DNA of 11,458 nt, from contig JAQGHP010000799.1 in the NCBI GenBank assembly GCA_028288775.1, forward strand, positions 1 through 11,458. The letters run 5' to 3'. Position numbers and translations under genes: made by a program. Shown one piece after another: positions 6,600-11,458 of this stretch (its first letter is position 1; each line of letters starts with the position of its first letter). The notes beneath the pieces were generated by a model. That model searched no databases. It saw nothing but the letters and a program-made list of their open reading frames with translations, and was not told the origin of the DNA. Source of the DNA: Phycisphaerales bacterium. Its GTDB lineage: Bacteria > Planctomycetota > Phycisphaerae > Tepidisphaerales > Tepidisphaeraceae.

Positions 6600-7166
6600 A
6601 TGAAATTCAGCATGCAATGGGTCTTACTGTCGGGCGCGATGCTCATCCTGCTGGGCGGCTCGTACTTTCTGGTCATCAAGCAGGCCAATCAGAAGCGGTC
6701 CGCGCTGGAGATGGACATGGAGGCCAAGCAGCGCGCGCTGGCCGACCTGGACCGCTCGACCGTGGGCATCAACGACGTAACCACGAAGATCGGCGAGTTG
6801 CAGCAGGCGGTCAGCTTCTTCGAATCCAAGCTCCCGCCGCGGAAGGAAATCGACAAGGTGCTCGAAGAGGTGTGGCACCGCGCCGAGGCCAACTCGCTGC
6901 AGACCAAGACCATCAAGACGCCCCAGGACAAGCGCACCGCCAGCTACGGCGAGCAGGAAATGGAACTGAGCCTTTCGGGCGACTTCAACGGGTTCTACGC
7001 CTTCTTGCTGGAACTTGAGAAGATCCCGCGCCTCACCCGCGTGAAGAAGATGAACCTGACGAAGATCAACGACCGCGACGGGGAAATGCAGGCCGATCTG
7101 ACGCTCAGCGTCTACTTCGAGCCCGAGCCCGCCGAGTCGCAGGGCGCCTCCGCGGCCGCCCGCTAA
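6600..7166 (+). CDS. pilO: Type IV pilus assembly protein PilO-like
   Basis: A 188-residue bitopic membrane protein of the PilO/GspM type. A short cytoplasmic stub, one transmembrane helix (about 6-25, WVLLSGAMLILLGGSYFLVI), a coiled-coil (about 30-80, including LQQAVSFFESKLPPRKEIDKVLEEV) and a ferredoxin-like domain with the family hallmark MELSLSGDFNGFYAFLLELEKIPRLTRVKKMNLTK (121-155) are visible. It pairs with PilN to form the inner-membrane alignment complex. The start at 6600 follows GGAG (6588-6591) at eight bases; an upstream in-frame ATG at 6507 lies within pilN and would add a basic leader before the membrane helix, so it is rejected. The C-terminus is Ala-rich and probably disordered. 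It lies 55 bases after pilN and 58 bases before the PilP-like gene, with no heptamer repeats on either side. Confidence 0.88.
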   Translation: MKFSMQWVLLSGAMLILLGGSYFLVIKQANQKRSALEMDMEAKQRALADLDRSTVGINDVTTKIGELQQAVSFFESKLPPRKEIDKVLEEVWHRAEANSLQTKTIKTPQDKRTASYGEQEMELSLSGDFNGFYAFLLELEKIPRLTRVKKMNLTKINDRDGEMQADLTLSVYFEPEPAESQGASAAAR

Positions 7167-7224
7167 TCGAATCAAAATCGCCGACGGTCATACAGAGTGC
7201 TTGCGAAGGAGAGGGACGAACGCC

Positions 7225-7878
7225 ATGAGCAATGACGACATGAACGAAGTAGACGAGCCGGTCGAGAACGTGGATGAGAGTCTCGACGAAACGGACCCTT
7301 CCTACGTGGCCGGGGCGCGCAAGCCGATCGGCCGGGCCACTATCGGCGGCATGATGTTGCTGCTGGCCTGCGGCGCGGGGATGTACTTCCTCTACCTCCG
7401 CCAGGGCCCCCAGTCGGCGAGCGCCGCGACGCCTGAATCGCTCCAGGCCAGCAGCGCCATCACCGAATTCCTCACCGGCGACACGGGGAGCGTGAGCCTT
7501 ATGAAGCAGACCCTCAAGGACACCGAGAAGGTCGTCCTCGAGTTCCGCTCGCACACGGGCAAGCCGCAGGTCCCGGTGGAAGATTTGAAGACCAACCCCT
7601 TCCGAGAGTGCGTCGCGGAACCCAAGCGCGCAACGGACGACCAGAACGAAGCCATGTCCAAGCGCAGGTACGAGGAAGAACGGCAGGCCGCCCTGCGCAC
7701 CGCGCAGACCTTGCAGTTGCAGTCGGTCCTGCTGGGCGCCCGCCGGGCCTGCATGATCAACAACACGCTGTACCAGGAAGGCCAGGAGGTCGATGGCTTC
7801 ACCATCGAAAAAGTCTCCCCGAGCACGGTCCTCGTCCACAAAGGCATGTTCCGTTTCGAACTGCGAATGACGAAGTAG
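7225..7878 (+). CDS. PilP/GspC-like pilus or secretion alignment protein
   Basis: A 217-residue protein in the pilP position. It has an acidic cytoplasmic N-terminus (1-30, DEPVENVDESLDETD), one transmembrane helix (about 38-58, RATIGGMMLLLACGAGMYFLYL) and a periplasmic part. The last 55 residues (LQLQSVLLGARRACMINNTLYQEGQEVDGFTIEKVSPSTVLVHKGMFRFELRM) match the small beta domain shared by PilP and GspC (homology region), which contacts the secretin. KTNPF (122-126) resembles the conserved xPF segment seen in PilP-type proteins. Classical PilP is a lipoprotein; this one is anchored by a helix, as GspC is, so the name is kept broad. The start at 7225 is preceded by GAGGG (7211-7215) at nine bases; the frame extends to a TTG at 7201, less likely. 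A heptamer-repeat spacer separates it from pilB. Confidence 0.75.
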   Translation: MSNDDMNEVDEPVENVDESLDETDPSYVAGARKPIGRATIGGMMLLLACGAGMYFLYLRQGPQSASAATPESLQASSAITEFLTGDTGSVSLMKQTLKDTEKVVLEFRSHTGKPQVPVEDLKTNPFRECVAEPKRATDDQNEAMSKRRYEEERQAALRTAQTLQLQSVLLGARRACMINNTLYQEGQEVDGFTIEKVSPSTVLVHKGMFRFELRMTK

Positions 7879-7884
7879 GGGGAA

Positions 7885-8002
7885 GTTGCCAGTTGCCAGT
7901 TGCCAGTGATGAGAAGGCAACAGGCAAGCGGTAACTGCCTCCGAATCCCCTACTGGCAACTGACAACTGACAACTGACAACTGACAACTGGCAACTGACA
8001 AC
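7885..8002. repeat. Heptamer inverted repeat B in the PilP-like/pilB spacer
   Basis: The left arm is three exact GTTGCCA units (7885-7905), six bases after the stop. The right arm is seven units (7954-8002): TGGCAAC, four TGACAAC, TGGCAAC, TGACAAC. 7885-7907 and 7952-7974 are complementary at 21 of 23 positions, and the inner 11 bp are perfect. The right arm is longer than the left, so alternative registers of pairing are possible. Degenerate copies (GGCAAC, AGGCAA, GTAACTGCC) lie in the loop. The last unit ends seven bases before the pilB ATG. The unit family is the same as in element A. Confidence 0.92.
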
Positions 8003-8009
8003 TACTCCC

Positions 8010-9845
8010 ATGTTTGGCCGCAAGACAACAACTTCCGACTCCCCCGCCGCCGGCCGCGCGAAGGTTGCCGCGGCGACGGACGCCGCGGTGCCTCAGACGG
8101 AGAGCGACCTGCCCGATCTCGAGACGCTCTGGCAGCCGACTTCCGCGCCGGCGCGCAAGAGCATCGAAACGCTGCTCCTGGAGCGCGGGCAGATCACCGA
8201 GGAACAGCTCGCCCAGGCCCGGCAGGTTTCCACGCAGACTCCCGGCAAGAGCCTCGCGCAAATCCTGCTCACCATGAACGCGGCGAACGAGGCGCAGATC
8301 CTCTCGGCCCTGGCCGAGACGCTGCAACTCGGGTTCGAGCAGCCCGGCCGCGACGAGATCGACGCCAACGCCTTCGCGATGCTCCCCCCCGACTACATGC
8401 GCAAGCATTTCGTCGTACCATTGCGGTTCGACGGGGAGCGGCTGGTCGTCGGCGTCTCGGACCCCAACAACGTATTCCTGCTCGACGAAATCCGCCGCAA
8501 GACCAAGCGCGAGCTGCGCTCGGTCGTCACGACCACCGCGGATGTGAATCGCATCGTCGAGGTAATGACCGCCAACCACGTAGACACGAGGGTGGACGAG
8601 ATCATCAAGGACGTCGCCGAGGACGACGTGCAGATCGTCAAGGAAGTCAAAGACGACGTGACCGATCTCGAGAAGATCGGCAACGAATCGCCGATTATCC
8701 GCTTCGTCAACTACCTGATCTTCGACGCGATCAAGCAGGGCGCGAGCGATATTCACATTGAGCCGAAGGAAAAAGAACTCAAGATCCGCTACCGCATCGA
8801 CGGCGTCCTTTTCGAGGCGATGAACCCGCCGCACGCGATGCAGGCGGCCATCAGCTCGCGCCTGAAGATCATGGCGAACCTCGATATTTCCGAGCGCCGC
8901 CTCCCGCAGGACGGCCGCATCCGCGCCATGGTCCACGGCCGCAAGGTAGACCTGCGCCTCAGCACCCTCCCCACGCCGTACGGGGAGAAGGTCGTGATGC
9001 GAATCCTGGACAACCGCTCGATCAACGTCGCGCTGGAAGACCTTGGCTTCGGCGAGAACGCGCTGACGATCTGGAAGATGCAGATCGACCAGCCGCACGG
9101 CATTCTGCTCGTCACCGGCCCGACCGGCAGCGGCAAGACGACCACGCTCTACTCGTCACTCCGCTGCATGGACGGCAACAAGCTCAACATCAGCACCGTC
9201 GAAGACCCGATCGAATACCACCTGGGCGCCGCGACGCAGGTGCAGGTCTACGACAAGATCGGCATGACCTTTTCCGCGGCCCTGCGCAGCCTCTTGCGCC
9301 AGGACCCGGACGTGGTGATGCTGGGCGAAATCCGCGACTCGGAGACGGCGAACATTGCCGTGCAGGCGGCCCTCACCGGCCACCTCGTGCTCAGCACCCT
9401 GCACACCAACGACGCCCCCGCGTCGATCACGCGATTGATCAACATTGGTGTCGAGCCGTACCTCATCAGCTCCGCGGTCAACGCGATCCTGGCCCAGCGC
9501 CTGGTCCGAAAAATCTGCCAGCACTGCCGCGAGGAATTCGTCCCCGGCGACGAGATGCGCGAGTTCCTCACGCTGCAAGGCTGCCCGGCGGACAAGACCT
9601 ACGTCGGAAAGGGCTGCGACCGCTGCCGCAAGACCGGCTACAGCGGCCGACTGGGCATCTATGAAATGCTGGTAATGGACGATTCCCTGCGCGACATGGT
9701 GACAAGAAATCCGGACGTGAATCATCTCCGCAAGCTCTGCCGCGAGCGCGGACTGACGACGCTCCGGGAAGACGGTTTTCAGAAGGTCATTAAGGGCCTG
9801 ACGACCGCCGATGAGATACTAAGGGTAACGGAGAACGCGGCTTAA
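8010..9845 (+). CDS. pilB: Type IV pilus extension ATPase PilB (GspE/PilB family)
   Basis: A 611-residue hexameric motor ATPase that drives pilus polymerisation at the inner-membrane base. After an Ala-rich leader (1-45) comes the MshEN/T2SSE N-terminal region (about 50-190, SIETLLLERGQITEEQLAQA...) and a linker. The motor core has the ASDIHIEPKE entry motif (245-254), Walker A GPTGSGKT (370-377), the Asp-box region, Walker B DPDVVMLGEIRD (432-443) and the His box TGHLVLSTLHTNDA (456-469). A tetracysteine zinc site is present (C503-x2-C506 and C536-x2-C539), typical of GspE/PilB and absent in PilT. Length is slightly above the family norm because of the N-terminal leader. The ATG at 8010 is the only early start; no Shine-Dalgarno sequence is visible, only the end of heptamer element B. 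With pilT and pilC downstream, PilB is a better name than GspE. Confidence 0.93.
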   Translation: MFGRKTTTSDSPAAGRAKVAAATDAAVPQTESDLPDLETLWQPTSAPARKSIETLLLERGQITEEQLAQARQVSTQTPGKSLAQILLTMNAANEAQILSALAETLQLGFEQPGRDEIDANAFAMLPPDYMRKHFVVPLRFDGERLVVGVSDPNNVFLLDEIRRKTKRELRSVVTTTADVNRIVEVMTANHVDTRVDEIIKDVAEDDVQIVKEVKDDVTDLEKIGNESPIIRFVNYLIFDAIKQGASDIHIEPKEKELKIRYRIDGVLFEAMNPPHAMQAAISSRLKIMANLDISERRLPQDGRIRAMVHGRKVDLRLSTLPTPYGEKVVMRILDNRSINVALEDLGFGENALTIWKMQIDQPHGILLVTGPTGSGKTTTLYSSLRCMDGNKLNISTVEDPIEYHLGAATQVQVYDKIGMTFSAALRSLLRQDPDVVMLGEIRDSETANIAVQAALTGHLVLSTLHTNDAPASITRLINIGVEPYLISSAVNAILAQRLVRKICQHCREEFVPGDEMREFLTLQGCPADKTYVGKGCDRCRKTGYSGRLGIYEMLVMDDSLRDMVTRNPDVNHLRKLCRERGLTTLREDGFQKVIKGLTTADEILRVTENAA

Positions 9846-9848
9846 CTT

Positions 9849-9942
9849 AGTGCAGAATGAAGAGTGCAGAATGCAGAGTAGCCAATGGGACGTGAGGCCC
9901 GTCAACTGCATGTCCTGAACTCTGTACTCTGCACTTTGAACT
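9849..9942. repeat. Heptamer inverted repeat C in the pilB-pilT spacer
   Basis: Left arm units AGTGCAG, AATGAAG, AGTGCAG, AATGCAG (9849-9876) are followed on the right by CTGAACT, CTGTACT, CTGCACT, TTGAACT (9915-9942). CTGCACT is the exact complement of AGTGCAG; the arms pair imperfectly, roughly in the pattern CTGNACT/AGTNCAG. The left arm begins three bases after the pilB stop. The right arm ends seven bases before the pilT ATG. The heptamer sequence is unrelated to elements A and B. Confidence 0.8.
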
Positions 9943-9949
9943 TACTTAT

Positions 9950-11008
9950 ATGAGTATCCTCAACGACATGCTCCGTAACGCGGTCACGGCCAAGGCCTCT
10001 GACGTACACATCAACGTCGGGTCGCCACCCCTGTTCCGCATTAATACAATCGTGGCTCCCAGCGACTTCCCGATCGTGACGCCCGAAGGGGCGCTGCGAT
10101 TGGCGAAGGAGATGATGAACGAGAAGCGGTGGGCCGAGTTCGAGGAGAAGCGCGACAGCGACTTCTCCTACGAGATTCCCGGCGTCAGCCGCTTCCGCGT
10201 CAACGCCCACTTCCAGCGCAACACGATCGCGCTGGCGTTCCGCGTGATCAACGACAAGGTGCGGGCGATCGAGCAGCTTTTCCTGCCGGACGTCGTGACC
10301 AAGCTGACGTACCTGCCGCGCGGGCTCATACTGGTGACGGGGCCGACCGGCTCGGGCAAGAGTACCACGCTGGCGGGCATGGTCGATTCCGTCAACCGCC
10401 GCGAGCAAGGCCACATTATTACGCTCGAAGACCCGATCGAATACGCGTTCGTAAGCAACAAGTGCGCGATCGAGCAGCGCGAGGTCGGCAGCGACGTGCC
10501 GAGCTTCTCCAGCGGCCTGCGGCACGTGTTGCGTCAGGACCCGGACACGATTCTGGTAGGCGAAATGCGCGACCTGGAGACCACCAGCGCCGCCATCACC
10601 GCCGCCGAGACCGGCCACCTGGTCTTCAGCACGCTGCACACGGTGAACGCGCCGCAGACGATCGAGCGCATCATCGACATCTACACCGCGGCCGAGCAGA
10701 ACCAGATCCGCTCGATGCTCGCCAACACGCTCCAGGCGGTGATCAGCCAGACGCTGTTCAGGCGCTGCGACCAGCCGGGGATGATCCCGGGCGTGGAGAT
10801 CATGCTCTGCACGCCCGGCGTGCGCAACTGCATCCGCGAGAACCGCATCTTCGAAATCCCGAACATCATCGCCACCAGCCGTGCGATGGGCATGCAGTCC
10901 CTCGACGACTCGATCAAGCACCTGTTCGTCAACGGCTACATCTCGAAGGAAGACGCGATCGCCCAGGCCGCGCACCCCGAGAAGTTGGACCGGTCGCTGG
11001 CGGCTTAG
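9950..11008 (+). CDS. pilT: Type IV pilus retraction ATPase PilT
   Basis: A 352-residue hexameric ATPase that depolymerises the pilus and so powers twitching and retraction. The order is typical: N-terminal PAS-like domain opening LRNAVTAKASDVHINVGSPPLFRI (8-31), the FRVNAHFQRNTIALAFRVI strand (82-100), Walker A GPTGSGKST (131-139), the Asp box LEDPIEYAF, Walker B DPDTILVGEMRD (197-208) and the His box TGHLVFSTLHT (221-231). The C-terminal retraction motif AIRNLIRE appears here as GVRNCIRE (290-297), a slight departure. There is no tetracysteine zinc motif, which separates it from PilB. Length is standard for PilT (about 345-370). The ATG at 9950 begins the conserved domain directly, with no Shine-Dalgarno sequence upstream, only the end of repeat element C. 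It lies between pilB and pilC, separated from each by a repeat-filled spacer. Confidence 0.93.
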   Translation: MSILNDMLRNAVTAKASDVHINVGSPPLFRINTIVAPSDFPIVTPEGALRLAKEMMNEKRWAEFEEKRDSDFSYEIPGVSRFRVNAHFQRNTIALAFRVINDKVRAIEQLFLPDVVTKLTYLPRGLILVTGPTGSGKSTTLAGMVDSVNRREQGHIITLEDPIEYAFVSNKCAIEQREVGSDVPSFSSGLRHVLRQDPDTILVGEMRDLETTSAAITAAETGHLVFSTLHTVNAPQTIERIIDIYTAAEQNQIRSMLANTLQAVISQTLFRRCDQPGMIPGVEIMLCTPGVRNCIRENRIFEIPNIIATSRAMGMQSLDDSIKHLFVNGYISKEDAIAQAAHPEKLDRSLAA

Positions 11009-11013
11009 AAGGA

Positions 11014-11113
11014 GAGGACCGAGGACTGAGGACTGAGGACTGAGTGGAAGACAAACATCGGCATCGTCGCCGTTGCCCTCCGCTCAGTCCTCAGTCCTCA
11101 GTCCTCAGTCCTA
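11014..11113. repeat. Heptamer inverted repeat D in the pilT-pilC spacer
   Basis: The left arm has GAGGACC then three GAGGACT units plus GAG (11014-11044). The right arm has CTC, three AGTCCTC units and AGTCCTA (11083-11113). The inner parts, 11021-11044 and 11083-11106, are exact complements over 24 bp. A mismatch and five more pairs follow. The loop is 38 bases. This is the strongest hairpin in the window apart from the terminator. The left arm starts five bases after the pilT stop and the right arm ends six bases before the pilC ATG. No T tract follows, so it is unlikely to be a simple terminator. Confidence 0.93.
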
Positions 11114-11119
11114 AGTGTT

Positions 11120-11458
11120 ATGCCAACTTATCGTTTCGAAACCAGCGGGGCCGGCGGGAAGGTGACCGCCGGCGCGATTCAGGCCGCGAGCCTGGCGGCG
11201 GCGTCGCAGCAGCTGCGCGCCCGCGGCGACGTCATTCTCTCCCTCACCCGCGGCGAGGCCGCGGGCGCACGCCGCAAGGGCGGTCTCTCCTTTTCCTTCG
11301 GGCCCAGCGGCAAGGACGTGGCCAACTTCACCAGCCAGCTCGCCGTCATGATCCGCGCGGGCATCAGCATTCGCTCGGCCATCGAAGGCATCTCCGAGCA
11401 GGCGGAAAACCCCAAGTTCCGCGCGATCCTCATCCAAATGAAAAAGGACGTCGAAGGC
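11120..11458 (+). CDS. pilC: Type IV pilus inner-membrane platform protein PilC (5' part, cut by window edge)
   Basis: The first 113 codons of a PilC/GspF-family gene; the frame is open to the last base of the window. The protein begins MPTYRFETSGAGGKVTAGAIQAASLAAASQQLRARGDVILSL, the cytoplasmic lead-in of the family. It continues through GKDVANFTSQLAVMIRAGISIRSAIEGISEQ, the start of the first T2SSF domain (about residue 67 on). PilC sits in the inner membrane and couples PilB/PilT motor rotation to pilin insertion or removal, so its place right after pilB and pilT is as expected. The membrane helices lie beyond the window. The ATG at 11120 has no Shine-Dalgarno sequence and follows repeat element D by six bases. 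Confidence 0.9.
   Translation, partial: MPTYRFETSGAGGKVTAGAIQAASLAAASQQLRARGDVILSLTRGEAAGARRKGGLSFSFGPSGKDVANFTSQLAVMIRAGISIRSAIEGISEQAENPKFRAILIQMKKDVEG

Noticed and set aside
6595..6603. Two-codon reading frame ATG CCA TGA overlapping the pilO start
   Set aside because: Could be a minimal upstream ORF, but the GGAG is spaced for the pilO ATG at 6600 and such a short match arises easily by chance.
5729..6688. Minus-strand frame of 319 residues opposite pilN
   Set aside because: Antisense shadow of a strongly supported gene; His/Arg/Val-rich composition typical of reversed GC-rich coding DNA.
7105..9098. Minus-strand open frames through element B with peptides such as SCQLSVVSCQL
   Set aside because: A 7-base repeat reads as a periodic peptide when it is stop-free, so these frames are products of the heptamers and of GC-rich antisense to pilB and the PilP-like gene.
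9902..10975. Minus-strand frame of 357 residues opposite pilT, ending in SKFKVQSTEFRTCS
   Set aside because: It is antisense to a clearly coding pilT, has no domain or ribosome site, and its tail is a translation of heptamer element C.
5712..11113. Heptamer elements as a CRISPR array
   Set aside because: The units are 7 bases, back-to-back and without unique spacers, and they form inverted arms; no cas genes are present.
11014..11113. Element D as an intrinsic terminator of the operon
   Set aside because: No T tract follows the stem and pilC, a functional partner of pilB and pilT, begins six bases later on the same strand.

Overview
The window is GC-rich DNA that most resembles a Planctomycetota genome, possibly from the Phycisphaerae side. 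The clues are a short secreted protein with a C-terminal PEP-CTERM sorting tail, an FHA-domain protein with a long acidic tail, a type IV pilus locus in the order pilM-N-O-P-like-B-T-C, several starts without a Shine-Dalgarno (SD) sequence, and spacers filled with heptanucleotide repeats. This assignment is inferred from gene content; no 16S rRNA or other phylogenetic marker was examined.

Left part (1-2150). Two minus-strand genes lie at the edge: a PEP-CTERM surface protein (1253-537), followed 64 bp downstream by a YbaK-type editing deacylase (472-11). A 326-bp divergent spacer separates them from a plus-strand lipoprotein of unknown function (1580-2023). A 22-bp perfect hairpin (2060-2109) sits between that gene and the convergent FHA-domain gene, and probably ends transcription from both sides.

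Middle (2147-4165). The FHA-domain gene (2698-2147, minus) is divergent from a plus-strand HemW-type radical SAM gene. The HemW frame is intact through its CxxxCxxC iron-sulfur site, but it has no ATG, GTG, TTG or CTG upstream of that site. The best candidate is an ATT at 2876 with a well-spaced GGAG. The alternative is a one-base error or frameshift that separates the frame from the ATG at 2817.

Right part (4413-11458, running off the end). This is a type IV pilus machine operon. PilM is the cytoplasmic actin-like ring protein. PilN, PilO and a PilP/GspC-like protein form the inner-membrane alignment complex. PilB is the extension ATPase, PilT the retraction ATPase, and PilC (cut by the window edge) the inner-membrane platform. 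No secretin (PilQ), pilin or prepilin peptidase is present in the window.

The most unusual feature is in the operon spacers. Four of the six gaps (pilM/N, P/B, B/T and T/C) are filled almost from stop codon to start codon by a two-armed element: tandem heptamers on the left and the complementary tandem heptamers on the right. These would fold into long hairpins. Three unrelated heptamer families are used. In three of the four gaps the last heptamer ends 6-7 nt before an ATG that has no SD sequence. This resembles the short tandem heptamer (STRR-type) repeats known from cyanobacteria, but its placement between pilus genes suggests an effect on translation or RNA stability.
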